A stretch of 64,000 nt of DNA from Alphaproteobacteria bacterium (GCA_002727315.1 PBWR01000012.1:21905-85904); one strand, 5' to 3'; shown: positions 30,462-40,488, counted from the first letter of the stretch. Notes: generated by a model from the sequence alone, not told the origin. Numbers and translations: made by a program.

Positions 30462-31628
30462 ATGGCCAGTCTCATGACAGCGCATGATCGGGAACCTGTC
30501 CGCAGGCTGTCCCGGCCGTTGTTCATCGCGAACGAGATTTATCACCACTCGAACTTCGGCCCGAAACACCCGCTTTCGGTGCCGCGTGTGCCTGCGACGA
30601 TCGAACTTTGCCGGGCACTCGGCTGGTTGCCTGACAGCGTGTTCGTCGAGAGCGGGCCTGCCAGTCCTGCCGAGATCGTCCGGTTTCACGATCCGGAGTA
30701 TCTTCAGGCGTTGCGATACGGTGAACGCCATCAGGATCTTCCCGAGGAGGCACGCGAGCGGTTCAACCTGGGCCGCCTGGCGAATCCGATCCACGACACG
30801 ATGTACAGCCGTCCCGCGACCTCCGCCGGGGCCGTTCTGACCGCAGCCGAACTGCTGGCGTCGGTGGATTCCGGAACGATTTACAGCCCGGCGGGCGGAA
30901 CCCATCACGGGCGCCCTGACCGTGCCAGTGGCTTCTGTTATTTCAATGACTTGGCACTCGCTCTTCTGAGATTGAAAGACCTGGGGTTCGCACGAATTCT
31001 GTATCTCGATTTCGATGCCCACCATGGTGACGGCGTGCAGGACGCGTTTGCCGGCGATGCCGGCGTCCATACCGTGTCGATTCACGAGGAAAAGCGGTGG
31101 CCGTTTACCGGCGCGCTGCACGAAGACGAGGGTGGGACCGCCTGCAACATCCCGGTTCCGCGTGGTCTCAGGGATTCGGAGTTCGTGCTGATCGTCGAGG
31201 AGATCGTGGTCCCCGTGGGGGAGCGGTTTGCGCCGGATGTTCTGGTGGTTCAATGCGGGGCCGATGCCTTGGCCGACGACCCGTTAAGCCGCATGGAGTT
31301 GTCGAACGGCGCGATATGGAGCGCAATGGCCCGGGTTTCTGGGCTCGCGCCCCGGCTCCTTGTTACCGGCGGAGGTGGCTACAACCCTTGGAGCGTGGCC
31401 CGTTGCTGGTCAGGTGTCTGGGCGACACTAAATGGCCATGAGATACCGGCAGCATTGCCTGCTGAGGCCGAAGCGGTGATGCGCGCGTTGACCTGGAACC
31501 GTGCTGGCGGCCGGAACCCGCCTGATCACTGGTTCACAACCCTTGCCGATCTGCCCGGATCCGGCGCGGTCAGGCCGTCCGTCCAGTCCCTCGTGGAGGC
31601 GGCTCACAAACTTTATGTTAAAGATTAG
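30462..31628 (+). CDS. Histone deacetylase / acetylpolyamine amidohydrolase family protein
   Basis: TIYSPAGGTHHGRPDRASGFCYFNDLALALLRLKDLGFARILYLDFDAHHGDGVQDAF: HDAC catalytic HH and DxDxHHGDG motifs. Confidence 0.92.
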   Translation: MASLMTAHDREPVRRLSRPLFIANEIYHHSNFGPKHPLSVPRVPATIELCRALGWLPDSVFVESGPASPAEIVRFHDPEYLQALRYGERHQDLPEEARERFNLGRLANPIHDTMYSRPATSAGAVLTAAELLASVDSGTIYSPAGGTHHGRPDRASGFCYFNDLALALLRLKDLGFARILYLDFDAHHGDGVQDAFAGDAGVHTVSIHEEKRWPFTGALHEDEGGTACNIPVPRGLRDSEFVLIVEEIVVPVGERFAPDVLVVQCGADALADDPLSRMELSNGAIWSAMARVSGLAPRLLVTGGGGYNPWSVARCWSGVWATLNGHEIPAALPAEAEAVMRALTWNRAGGRNPPDHWFTTLADLPGSGAVRPSVQSLVEAAHKLYVKD

Positions 31629-31664
31629 AAACATAGTAAAAAGACATTGTTAATAAGCAAATTT

Positions 31665-32126
31665 ATGAACTTTTATGGCCTGCCGACGCTACTGGTGATA
31701 CTCATGCTTTCGGGGGTTCCGGCGGCCGCTCAGAACGATGTGAGGTTCGAGCGATCGAGTCTGGAGATCGAGACGGCAAACGGGGTCCATGAATTCGATG
31801 TCGAGCTAGCGATCAGCAGCGAACAACGTGCACGGGGATTGATGTTTCGACACGAAATGGCGCCGGATGCCGGCATGCTGTTCCTGTATCGCAGCGACAG
31901 GGTGCTCAACATGTGGATGGCGAACACCAACTTACCCCTCGATATGCTGTTCATCGAGGCAGGCGGCCGTATCATCCGGATCCAGGAGAACACGATCCCA
32001 CTGTCGCGCACGACCATCTCTTCGCGCAAGCGGGCACGGGCCGTGCTCGAGCTGAATGCCGGTACGGTGCGCCGGCTCGGTATCAAACCGGGCGACCGGG
32101 TGATACACGAACGTCTAAATAAATAG
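31665..32126 (+). CDS. DUF192 family secreted protein
   Basis: Signal peptide; RARGLMFRHEMAPDAGMLFLYRSDRVLNMWMANTNLPLDMLFIEAGGRII. Confidence 0.88.
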   Translation: MNFYGLPTLLVILMLSGVPAAAQNDVRFERSSLEIETANGVHEFDVELAISSEQRARGLMFRHEMAPDAGMLFLYRSDRVLNMWMANTNLPLDMLFIEAGGRIIRIQENTIPLSRTTISSRKRARAVLELNAGTVRRLGIKPGDRVIHERLNK

Positions 32127-32185
32127 CGCTAAACCGTTGTTTTAGTATAAATCCGTGATCCAGCTTTAAGCGACTGCAACGGTTC

Positions 32186-32461
32186 TTAATGTTCACCGGC
32201 TGCGAACATGCAGGCCGTCCCGTCGGGCGTCGTGATGATGATCGACCAGGTCGTCCTCGAAGCATAGGTCAGCACTTCCACGACCCCGCCATTGTTCGCG
32301 AGACCGATGACGATCGGTTCCTCGCTAAACTTCTTGGACAGGTGCGAAAGCGCGGAGGCGCGATCGGAGCACGAGTAATTGGGCTGGGCTGCTTCTGCAA
32401 TGCTGCTACCGGCAACGACCGACAGGACGAGCCCAGCGAACAGGTATTTCGTCCTAAACAT
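32186..32461 (-). CDS. Small secreted hypothetical protein
   Basis: MFRTKYLFAGLVLSVVAGSSIAEAAQPNYSCSDRASALSHLSKKF: clear signal peptide. Confidence 0.55.
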   Translation of the reverse strand: MFRTKYLFAGLVLSVVAGSSIAEAAQPNYSCSDRASALSHLSKKFSEEPIVIGLANNGGVVEVLTYASRTTWSIIITTPDGTACMFAAGEH

Positions 32462-32641
32462 GTCAGTCTCATTACTGTCAGGTTTGCCGGATTCTCCGGC
32501 AAGACAGGAACGAGTGCGTGCGACCATAATTAAAAAACCTCGAATTCACCGATGCTTAACTGTTAGCGCGGATGTTGCGCGGTTTCCCTTCGCAGAATCA
32601 TTGCGCCGACGCGCAACCGCGCTTATCTTCCGCCCAGTGGC

Positions 32642-32718
32642 CGGGGCGTAGCTCAGCCTGGTAGAGCACCTGCTTTGGGAGCAGGGGGTCGCGTGTTCGA
32701 ATCTCGTCGCCCCGACCA
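32642..32718 (+). tRNA. tRNA-Pro (anticodon TGG)
   Basis: CGGGGCGTAGCTCAGCCTGGTAGAGCACCTGCTTTGGGAGCAGGGGGTCGCGTGTTCGAATCTCGTCGCCCCGACCA: full cloverleaf with encoded CCA. Confidence 0.96.
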
Positions 32719-32773
32719 TTTTCTGCAGAATTTCAGCGGTTTGGATACGCTTTACAGATCTGCGGGGGAGATA

Positions 32774-33526
32774 ATGCGTCTGCAGGATAAAACCGCGTTC
32801 GTCACCGGCGGCTCGAAGGGGCTGGGCCGGGCGATTGCCGAACGTTTCGTGGAAGAAGGCGCGCGGGTCGTCGCCGCCGACATCGACGAGCCGGCGCTCG
32901 ACGCGTTCATGTCCGAGATCCATGTCGACTCTGCCAGCCTGACGCCCATGGTCCTGGATGTGTCGGACTTCGACGCCGTACAGGCAGCGATCAACGCGGC
33001 GATTGCCGATCTGGGCGCACTCGACATCCTGGTCAACAATGCCGGCTATTCGCCCAAGAAGAACTGGCTGGAATACGAGATATCCGACTGGCAGAGGGTG
33101 CTCGACGTCAATCTGAGTGGCGAGTTCTACGGCGCACGCGCGGTGGCCGAGCACATGATGGAGCGCAAAAGCGGCCGCATTATTAACCTGTCCTCGTCGG
33201 CTTGGCGTCACGGCGGCGTCGCGACGGGCGGGGGGCTGCCCTACACTTCGTCGAAGGCCGGCGTGATCGGGCTGACGCGCGCCCTGTGCAAGGCGCTCGG
33301 CCCCTACAACATCACCGTGAACGCCATCGCCCCCGGCCCGACACCGACGCCGATGACCTCGTCGTGGCTGTCGAACGCCGAGGCGGCGCTGAAGGAGCAG
33401 ATTCCGCTGAAACGGCTGGGAACGGCCCGGGATATTGCCAACGCCGCGCTGTTCCTGGCGTCGGACGAGGCGGGTTTCATCACCGGCACCTGCCTGGACG
33501 TAAATGGTGGCCTGACGATGAGTTGA
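32774..33526 (+). CDS. SDR family oxidoreductase
   Basis: MRLQDKTAFVTGGSKGLGRAIAERFVEEGARVVAADI ... YTSSKAGVIGLTRAL. Confidence 0.88.
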   Translation: MRLQDKTAFVTGGSKGLGRAIAERFVEEGARVVAADIDEPALDAFMSEIHVDSASLTPMVLDVSDFDAVQAAINAAIADLGALDILVNNAGYSPKKNWLEYEISDWQRVLDVNLSGEFYGARAVAEHMMERKSGRIINLSSSAWRHGGVATGGGLPYTSSKAGVIGLTRALCKALGPYNITVNAIAPGPTPTPMTSSWLSNAEAALKEQIPLKRLGTARDIANAALFLASDEAGFITGTCLDVNGGLTMS

Positions 33527-33591
33527 CGCCACAGCCGGCGGCGTGATCGAATCTTGTCGTCCCATCATCGCTTGAGGTACAAGGCCGCATC

Positions 33592-33897
33592 ATGAAGGCA
33601 CGCATTTTCCAGCCCGCGAAGACCGCCATGCAGTCGGGACGCGCGAAGACCCAGATCTGGGTGCTCGAGTTCGAGCCGACGCGCCGCCAGCAGCTCGACC
33701 CCCTAATGGGATGGCCGGGCGGGGCCGACACCATGCAGCAGATTCGCCTGAACTTCGGTAGCTGCGAGGACGCGGTGGCCCATGCCGAGCGTCACGGGCT
33801 CGATTTCGTGGTGCAGGAGCCCAAGGAAAGAATAATCAGACCAAAGGCTTACGCGGATAACTTCGCGGTTGGTCGCAGAGTTCCCTGGAGCCACTAG
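33592..33897 (+). CDS. ETC complex I subunit family protein (NDUFS4-like)
   Basis: MKARIFQPAKTAMQSGRAKTQIWVLEFEPTRRQQLDPLMGWPGGADTMQQIRLNFGSCEDAVAHAERHGLDFVV. Confidence 0.9.
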   Translation: MKARIFQPAKTAMQSGRAKTQIWVLEFEPTRRQQLDPLMGWPGGADTMQQIRLNFGSCEDAVAHAERHGLDFVVQEPKERIIRPKAYADNFAVGRRVPWSH

Positions 33898-33995
33898 GGT
33901 ACCAGCCCGTCAAACAATTTGGGCGGATCGGCGGCGACCGGCTAAGGTTGATCCGCAGATTTAACGTTGTCTTTTCGTGAGTGTTTGCGTCTTGG

Positions 33996-34072
33996 GCGCC
34001 CGTAGCTCAGCTGGATAGAGCATCGGCCTTCTAAGCCGAATGTCGCAGGTTCGAATCCTGCCGGGCGCGCCA
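33996..34072 (+). tRNA. tRNA-Arg (anticodon TCT)
   Basis: GCGCCCGTAGCTCAGCTGGATAGAGCATCGGCCTTCTAAGCCGAATGTCGCAGGTTCGAATCCTGCCGGGCGCGCCA. Confidence 0.96.
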
Positions 34073-34110
34073 ACGCGCTGCTCCTACAATATGCCCCGGA
34101 AGAACGCTCG

Positions 34111-35442
34111 TTAGGCGAACGGCCCGGGGGGGCGGTCCAGGCCGTAATGTTCCCGCAGCGTGGTGCCCGAATATTCCGTGCGGAAGAGGCCGCGGGCCTG
34201 GAGCAGCGGGACGACTTCGTCGACGAAGGCATCGAGCATGGCCGGCAGCAGAGGCGGCATCAAGTTGAAGCCGTCGGCTGCTCCGTCCGTGAACCAGTCC
34301 TCTATCAAATCTGCGACCTGTTCCGGCGTGCCGGCAAACAGGTAATGACCGCCGATATGGGCGAAACGGGCGAGTAGTTCGCGCAGGGTCACATCTTCCG
34401 TCTTCACCAGATTGAGTACCATGCTGGTGCGGCTCTTACTGGTCTCCAGCTCTGCCAAATCCGGGAAATCGGCCGGCGAGAGGACCTTGTCGAGGGGGAA
34501 GCCGGAGAAATCATGGCCGCCGAACCAAGTGCCGAGATACTTTACGGCGATATCCACGTCGGCGTATTCGCTCAGTTCCAGCAGCAGGCGTTTTGCCTCG
34601 ACTTCGGTGGACGCGATCGTCGGGCACAGGCCGGGCAGGATCAGGACATGTTCGGCGTGGCGGCCGCCGGTGATCACGCGTTTCTTCATGTCCGCGTAGA
34701 ACGCCTGCGCCGTGGCTTTCTCGATATGGGCAGTGAACACCGCCTCGGCATGGCGCGCGGCGAAGTCGCGGCCGTCTTCCGACGATCCGGCCTGGACCAG
34801 GACCGGCCGACCCTGGGGACTGCGCGGCAGGTTCAAGGGGCCGGCGACGCTGAAATGCGTGCCCTCGAAGTCGATTGGCCGGATACGCTCGGGATTGGCG
34901 TAGATCGCGTTGTCCCGGTCGTCGAGGATGGCGTCGTCGGCCCAGCTATCCCACAGGGCCTTGACGATCTCGACGTGTTCTTCGGCGAGTGCGTAACGTT
35001 CGGCATGGGACGGCTGCCCAGTGTCTCCGAAGTTCCGGGCCGCGCCGGCCATCCAAGAGGTAACGATGTTCCAACCTGCACGGCCGTCGCTGATGTGATC
35101 GATGGACGAGAACTGACGGGCGAGGTTGAAGGGCTCGGTGTAGGTGCTCGATCCGGTGGCAATCAGGCCGATGCGGTCGGTGGCGGTCGCAATGGCCGCC
35201 AGCAGGGTCATGGGCTCGAGCCAGACTTGAAGAGCCTTGGCCGACTTTGTCTGCGCCGTGTTGGTTGTTAGCTGGTCTGCGAAGAAGATGGAATCGAACA
35301 GGCCCGTCTCGGCGCGCCGGGCCAGGTCTTGATAGTAGCGGACGTCCGACAGGTTGGCGGTCGACGAAAGGGGGTGCCGCCAGGCGGCCTCGTGGCTGCC
35401 GCGGCCCTGGATGAACAGATTGAGATGCAGTTGTCGTTTCAT
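34111..35442 (-). CDS. LLM class flavin-dependent monooxygenase (NtaA/SnaA/DszA type)
   Basis: MKRQLHLNLFIQGRGSHEAAWRHPLSSTANLSDVRYYQDLARRAETGLFDSIFFADQL. Confidence 0.9.
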   Translation of the reverse strand: MKRQLHLNLFIQGRGSHEAAWRHPLSSTANLSDVRYYQDLARRAETGLFDSIFFADQLTTNTAQTKSAKALQVWLEPMTLLAAIATATDRIGLIATGSSTYTEPFNLARQFSSIDHISDGRAGWNIVTSWMAGAARNFGDTGQPSHAERYALAEEHVEIVKALWDSWADDAILDDRDNAIYANPERIRPIDFEGTHFSVAGPLNLPRSPQGRPVLVQAGSSEDGRDFAARHAEAVFTAHIEKATAQAFYADMKKRVITGGRHAEHVLILPGLCPTIASTEVEAKRLLLELSEYADVDIAVKYLGTWFGGHDFSGFPLDKVLSPADFPDLAELETSKSRTSMVLNLVKTEDVTLRELLARFAHIGGHYLFAGTPEQVADLIEDWFTDGAADGFNLMPPLLPAMLDAFVDEVVPLLQARGLFRTEYSGTTLREHYGLDRPPGPFA

Positions 35443-35478
35443 GCCCGTACCCTGGCGATCGGAGATCAATGTTGGGGA

Positions 35479-36237
35479 TTACCCCATCCACGCGCCGCCG
35501 TTCACGTCGAGCACCGCGCCCGTCGTGAAACCTGCGCCCGGCGTGCACAGATACCAAATCGCGTGGGCAAGTTCCTCCGGCGTGCCGAGACGGCCGACCG
35601 GCGTGGCCTTGGCGCGGGCATCCAGCACATCCTGCGGGTGGCGCCGGACCCGTGGCGTAAGCACAAGTCCTGGCGCTATGGCGTTGACGGTGATGCCGTT
35701 GGGCGCCAGTTCCGTCGCCAGGCGCCGGGTGAGGCCGACGATCCCGGCTTCTGTCGTCGCATACTCGATGGCGCCGGCGCGTGCCGTGCGCCCCGCGACC
35801 GAGGAGATGTTGACGATCCGGCCGTATTTCTGTGTCTTCATGGTCGGCACGAGTTCCCGGGTGATCAGGAACTTGGCGATCACGTTCCAGTCCCAACTGT
35901 GATGCATCGCATCCAGCGTGATTTCTTCAAGGGGCGGGGAGTCGATGAAACCGCCGGCGGTGTTGACCAGGATGTCGGCCCGGCCCCATGTGCCCAGGAT
36001 CGTCTCGCAGGCCGCCTTGACCTCGTCCTCGTCGGCGCATTCGGCCTTCACGAACATGGCCTCGCCGCCCGCATCGGTGATCCGTTTAACGACCGCATTG
36101 CCCTTTTCCGGGGTGCGCCCGATGACGGCGACCTTCGCACCCTCGGCGCCGAACCGAACGGCGGCGGCTTCGCCCATGCCCGCGGTACCGCCGGTGACGA
36201 TAGCAACCTGGCCGGCGATGGAAGTGATCTCGTCCAT
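35479..36237 (-). CDS. SDR family oxidoreductase
   Basis: GQVAIVTGGTAGMGEAAAVRFGAEGAKVAVIGRTPEKG. Confidence 0.87.
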   Translation of the reverse strand: MDEITSIAGQVAIVTGGTAGMGEAAAVRFGAEGAKVAVIGRTPEKGNAVVKRITDAGGEAMFVKAECADEDEVKAACETILGTWGRADILVNTAGGFIDSPPLEEITLDAMHHSWDWNVIAKFLITRELVPTMKTQKYGRIVNISSVAGRTARAGAIEYATTEAGIVGLTRRLATELAPNGITVNAIAPGLVLTPRVRRHPQDVLDARAKATPVGRLGTPEELAHAIWYLCTPGAGFTTGAVLDVNGGAWMG

Positions 36238-36244
36238 TGTTGGA

Positions 36245-36922
36245 TCAGGCCGCCACGGCGATTTCGCCCACCGCGTTCATGATAAGCGGCGCGCCGGTGA
36301 CGGCCTGCACCTCATCGGCGCTCAGGCCCGGCGCCACCTCGTCGAGCACGAGCCCATCCGGAGTGACAGAAATCACCGCCATGTTGGTGAAGATCCGGGT
36401 GACCACGCCACCCGCGGTCAGTGGATAGGTACGTTCGGCCACGATCTTGGCCGCGCCGTCGCGCGTCGTGTGGGTCATCATCGCGAACACGCGCTTCGAG
36501 CCGGCGGCGATGTCCATGGCGCCGCCAACGCTGCCCGATGTCTGGTTCGGCAGTCGCCAGTTGCAAAGATCCCCGTTGGCCGCGACCTCGAACGCGCCCA
36601 AGACCGCGCAGTCGAGGCGTCCGCCGCGGGCGATCGCGAAACTGTCGGCGTGGTGCACAAATGCGCCGCCCGACACCATGGTCACCAGTTCCTTGCCCGC
36701 ACTGATCAGATCCTGATCAGCCTCGCCCTCGGCCGGCGGAGGGCCCATGCCGATCAGGCCGTTTTCCGAGTGGAACATCACGTCCCGACCCTTGGGAATG
36801 AAAGCGGGAATCATGGTCGGCATCCCGATGCCGAGATTGACCAGCCAGCCGTCTTCCATGTCCTGGGCGGCGCGAGCCGCGATCTGCTGGCGGGTGAGCA
36901 GGTTGGTTTGTTCGTCGCTCAT
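36245..36922 (-). CDS. 3-oxoacid CoA-transferase subunit B
   Basis: VNLGIGMPTMIPAFIPKGRDVMFHSENGLIGMGPPPAEGEADQDLISAGKELVTMVSGGAF. Confidence 0.9.
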   Translation of the reverse strand: MSDEQTNLLTRQQIAARAAQDMEDGWLVNLGIGMPTMIPAFIPKGRDVMFHSENGLIGMGPPPAEGEADQDLISAGKELVTMVSGGAFVHHADSFAIARGGRLDCAVLGAFEVAANGDLCNWRLPNQTSGSVGGAMDIAAGSKRVFAMMTHTTRDGAAKIVAERTYPLTAGGVVTRIFTNMAVISVTPDGLVLDEVAPGLSADEVQAVTGAPLIMNAVGEIAVAA

Positions 36923-37614
36923 GATGCGTTGCGCTCCTTGCCGATCTCGTACCAGCCGGTGATGTAGTAGGTATCCACGAACACGCCCGGCGTCACGATC
37001 ACCTCCGGGTCGAGTTCGTCCATGGCCACGTCCGCCTCGACTTCCACAATGGTGTGATCGGCGGCCATGGCCATGATCGGATTGAAATTCCGTCCGGTCT
37101 TCCGATAGATCAGATTGCCGCGGGGATCCACCTTGTAGGCTTTGATCAGTGCGAAATCGCCGCGCAACGGCATTTCCAGCACATAATCCTTTCCGTCGAT
37201 GGTCTTGGTTTCCTTACCCTCGGCCAGATCGGTGCCCACGGCGGTGGGGGTGTAGAAGCCGCCGAGGCCGGCGCCCGCCGCGCGCATGCGTTCGGCCATG
37301 GTGCCCTGGGGCACGATCTCGAGTTCGATCTTGCCGGCGTCGTAGAGTTCTTTGAAGACGAAGGATTCTTTGGCCCAGGGGAAGCTGCACACCAGCTTTC
37401 CGACGCAGCCTTCCTCGAACAGCCGGGCGATGCCGCTATGGCCGGTGCCGGCATTGTTGGTGACGATGGTGAGGTCGCGCCGTTTCAGATCGCACACCCC
37501 GTCGATCAGGACTTCGGGCACGCCGGGCTGGCCGAACCCGCCGACCAGCAGCGTCGCGCCGTCCTGGATTCGAGAGACCGCGTCTTCGAGTGTTTTGGCT
37601 TTCTTGTTCTTCAT
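36919..37614 (-). CDS. 3-oxoacid CoA-transferase subunit A
   Basis: DGATLLVGGFGQPGVPEVLIDGVCDLKRRDLTIVTNNAGTGHSGIARLFEEG. Confidence 0.9.
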   Translation of the reverse strand: MKNKKAKTLEDAVSRIQDGATLLVGGFGQPGVPEVLIDGVCDLKRRDLTIVTNNAGTGHSGIARLFEEGCVGKLVCSFPWAKESFVFKELYDAGKIELEIVPQGTMAERMRAAGAGLGGFYTPTAVGTDLAEGKETKTIDGKDYVLEMPLRGDFALIKAYKVDPRGNLIYRKTGRNFNPIMAMAADHTIVEVEADVAMDELDPEVIVTPGVFVDTYYITGWYEIGKERNAS

Positions 37615-37627
37615 TGTCGGCAGGCTC

Positions 37628-38020
37628 TCAGGCGGAAACGAAATAGGGGGCGGGACGACCATCCGGCCCTTCGCGGAATGTGACAGACACTCTGTCACCG
37701 ATGGCGATTTTTTCGGGATCACCCTCGGCAAGGCCGCCCATCATGCGGAACCCCTCATCGAGATCAACCAGAAGCACGGCATAGGGCGCCTTGTCGGCGA
37801 GGGCCGGCGGCGCGCGATGGACAACGGAGCAGGCGTGGACCGCTCCCTGGCCCGCCGAGACGGCCCAGGCGGGATCGGTCGCACCGCAGACCGGGCACAT
37901 GGCACGCGGGTAGAAAATCGCCGCATCGCAGGCGTTGCAACGCTGGTAGCGCAGCTCGCCCTCGGCGCAGCCCTGCCAGAACGGCTCGGAATCGGGATCA
38001 GGAAGCTCGTCGTCGGCCAT
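37628..38020 (-). CDS. DUF35/OB-fold zinc-ribbon protein (thiolase partner)
   Basis: DPDSEPFWQGCAEGELRYQRCNACDAAIFYPRAMCPVCG: rubredoxin-like zinc ribbon, adjacent to a thiolase. Confidence 0.9.
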   Translation of the reverse strand: MADDELPDPDSEPFWQGCAEGELRYQRCNACDAAIFYPRAMCPVCGATDPAWAVSAGQGAVHACSVVHRAPPALADKAPYAVLLVDLDEGFRMMGGLAEGDPEKIAIGDRVSVTFREGPDGRPAPYFVSA

Positions 38021-38024
38021 ATCG

Positions 38025-39218
38025 CTACTCCAGCCCCAGAATACAGGTTGAATTGGATGACAAGACACCGCCGGTGCCCGAAACCAGGGCAAGCACGGCG
38101 TCGGCCACCTGGCGTTCGTCGCATTCACCGCGCAGCTGTCTCACCGCCTCGATGATGAGGAAGATGCCGTACTGGCCGGGATGGCAGTAGGACAGGCCGC
38201 CGCCGTTTGTGTTCAGGGGGAATTCACCGCCCGGGCCCGTGCGCCCGTTGGCGAGGAACGCGCCGCCTTCGCCAGGTTTGCAGAAGCCGAGAGATTCCAG
38301 GGTCAGAAGTACCGTGATGGTGAAGCTGTCGTAGATTTCGACGACATCGAGCTGATCATGGGTGACGCCCGCCATGTCGAACGCGCGCTTTCCCGACACC
38401 GCGGCCGGCGTGACCGTCAGGTCCGGCATTTCGGAGATCTGTGCATGGGAGACGCTTTCGCCTTGGCCGAGCAGCCAGACCGGTGGCTTGTCGAGGGTCT
38501 TCGCGATTTCGGGGCTGACAATGATGGCCGCACCGCCGCCATCGGTGAACAGGCAGCAGTCGTAACGGTGGAGGGGCGTCGCGATCCAGCCGGAGTCCAG
38601 CACCTCGTCACGGGTCATGGGTTCGCGCCGATAGGCCTTTGGGTTCCGTCGCGCCCATTCGCGCGTCGAGACGGCCAGATCAGCAAGCTGTTCGGATGTT
38701 GTGCCGTATTCGGCGAAATGGCGTGAGGCAGCAAGTGCGTAGGCGCCGACCGGGGTCGGCAGTCCGTAGGGTGCTTCATACTGATATCCAAGATCGCTGC
38801 GGATCTGGAAGATGTAGCGATCCTTCCGTGATCGCTGGGTCGAGCCGTAGACGATCGCCGCAACGCTGCAAAGGCTCGCTTGGATTGCCGCAGCGGCATG
38901 ACCCAGATGAAACTCGAAAGACGACCCGCCGACCATGGTGGTGTCGGAGTAACTCGGCTGGATACCGAGATATTCCGCGATCTGCAGGCCGGGCAGGCGG
39001 CCCCAGGCGCCAGACACGAACAGCCCGTCGATATCGGCTTTCTCAAGACCGGCATCGGCGAGCGCGCCGGCCAGGGCTTCGGCCTGCAGGGTGAGCACCG
39101 TTGCGTCGGGAACGGCACCGAGACGCGATTCCGCGACCCCCGCGATGGCACATGCTTTGTTCAGGCTCAAGGTCGCCGCTTTCGTCAGGTGGATCGGGAC
39201 AACGCGCCGTGCCGGCAC
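38025..39218 (-). CDS. Thiolase family (lipid-transfer/acetyl-CoA acetyltransferase-like); start uncertain
   Basis: CAIAGVAESRLGAVPDATVLTLQAEALAGALADAGLEKADIDGLFVSG ... NTNGGGLSYCHPGQYG. A GTG start near 39218 is plausible. Confidence 0.85.
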   Translation of the reverse strand: MPARRVVPIHLTKAATLSLNKACAIAGVAESRLGAVPDATVLTLQAEALAGALADAGLEKADIDGLFVSGAWGRLPGLQIAEYLGIQPSYSDTTMVGGSSFEFHLGHAAAAIQASLCSVAAIVYGSTQRSRKDRYIFQIRSDLGYQYEAPYGLPTPVGAYALAASRHFAEYGTTSEQLADLAVSTREWARRNPKAYRREPMTRDEVLDSGWIATPLHRYDCCLFTDGGGAAIIVSPEIAKTLDKPPVWLLGQGESVSHAQISEMPDLTVTPAAVSGKRAFDMAGVTHDQLDVVEIYDSFTITVLLTLESLGFCKPGEGGAFLANGRTGPGGEFPLNTNGGGLSYCHPGQYGIFLIIEAVRQLRGECDERQVADAVLALVSGTGGVLSSNSTCILGLE

Positions 39219-39309
39219 ACCCCGATTATGGACCGGACAGCGATCCCACGGTACCCCCCGGGCCGGGGGTAACAGGCAGGGGCAAAACCCCGAAGTTGTC
39301 TGAAACGCG

Positions 39310-40488
39310 CTAGCCCGCGACGGCCTTGAGACGCGTGAATCCGGCCTCAAGGTCCGCGACCAGGTCGTCGGGATGTTCCAGGCCGACATGCAGGCGGATC
39401 AACGTGCCGGGGGCATCCCAGCTGGTCGCCGTGCGTACGGGCTTGGCCGGCAGGATCAGGGATTCGAACCCACCCCAGCTGGCACCCATCGCAAACAGTT
39501 CCATCCCGTCGAGCATCGCGCCAAGCGCGGCGTCGTCGTAGTGCTCGTCGAGAACCACGCCGAACAGTCCGGCGGCCCCTTCGAAATCGCGTTTCCAAAG
39601 TTCATGGCCCGGATCGCCGGGCAGGGCGGGGAAAAGCACGCTCGACACCTCGGGGCGGCCCTGCAGCCACTCGGCCACCGCGAGCGCGTTGAACTCGTGC
39701 TGTTTCAGGCGAACACCCATGGTCCGCAGCCCGCGCAGGCCGAGATAGCAATCGTCCGGGGCGCCGTGCTGTCCCCAGTAGCGGAAGTTCTGCAGGATGC
39801 GTTCGTAAAGCTCGTTTGTGGTCACGATGATGCCGAGCATCGCGTCGGAATGTCCGACGATATACTTCGTGGCCGCGTGCACCGAGACATCGATGCCCCT
39901 GTCGAACGATTTAAAGTTCAGCGGGGTGCCCCAGGTGTTGTCGTTGATCACCACCGCGCCGCGGGCATGGGCCGCTTCGGAAATCGCCGGAATGTCCTGA
40001 ACCTCGAAGGTCTGGGAGCCGGGCGCCTCGGTCATGACGACCTTTGTGTTGTCCTGGATCAGGTCGGCGATCCCGCCGCCGATCAGGGGATCGTAGTAGG
40101 TGGTCTCGACCCCGTACTTCGCCATGACGTTGTTGCAGAAATTGCGGGTCGGGAAATAGGCGCTGTCGGTGACCAGGATATGGTCTCCGCTTTCCACGAA
40201 GGTCGAAACGGCTGTGGTAATGGCCGCGAGCCCTGACGATACGGCGATGGCCTTGTCGCCACCTTCGACCAGGGCGACAGCCTCTTCGAGGGCCTTCTGG
40301 GTCGGTGTGCCCATGCGGCCGTAGGTGATGTCCTTGGTGAAATCCCGCGCACGCCATTCGGCCAGGGTCGGGCTGGTGATCGTCGAGGCGTGATAGACCG
40401 GCGGATTGACGATGCCGTAATTCGATTCCGGGTCACGTCCGCCGCTTGCCAGCAGCGTCTCGTCGCGAACATTGCCCTTCTTGATCAT
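39310..40488 (-). CDS. metC: Cystathionine beta-lyase
   Basis: YGRMGTPTQKALEEAVALVEGGDKAIAVSSGLAAITTAV ... SVHAATKYIVGHSDAMLG (PLP lysine). Confidence 0.9.
   Translation of the reverse strand: MIKKGNVRDETLLASGGRDPESNYGIVNPPVYHASTITSPTLAEWRARDFTKDITYGRMGTPTQKALEEAVALVEGGDKAIAVSSGLAAITTAVSTFVESGDHILVTDSAYFPTRNFCNNVMAKYGVETTYYDPLIGGGIADLIQDNTKVVMTEAPGSQTFEVQDIPAISEAAHARGAVVINDNTWGTPLNFKSFDRGIDVSVHAATKYIVGHSDAMLGIIVTTNELYERILQNFRYWGQHGAPDDCYLGLRGLRTMGVRLKQHEFNALAVAEWLQGRPEVSSVLFPALPGDPGHELWKRDFEGAAGLFGVVLDEHYDDAALGAMLDGMELFAMGASWGGFESLILPAKPVRTATSWDAPGTLIRLHVGLEHPDDLVADLEAGFTRLKAVAG

Noticed and set aside
30462-31628. Histone deacetylase-like gene as evidence of chromatin-related biology
   Set aside because: HDAC-superfamily enzymes (acetoin utilisation/acetylpolyamine amidohydrolases) are common in bacteria.
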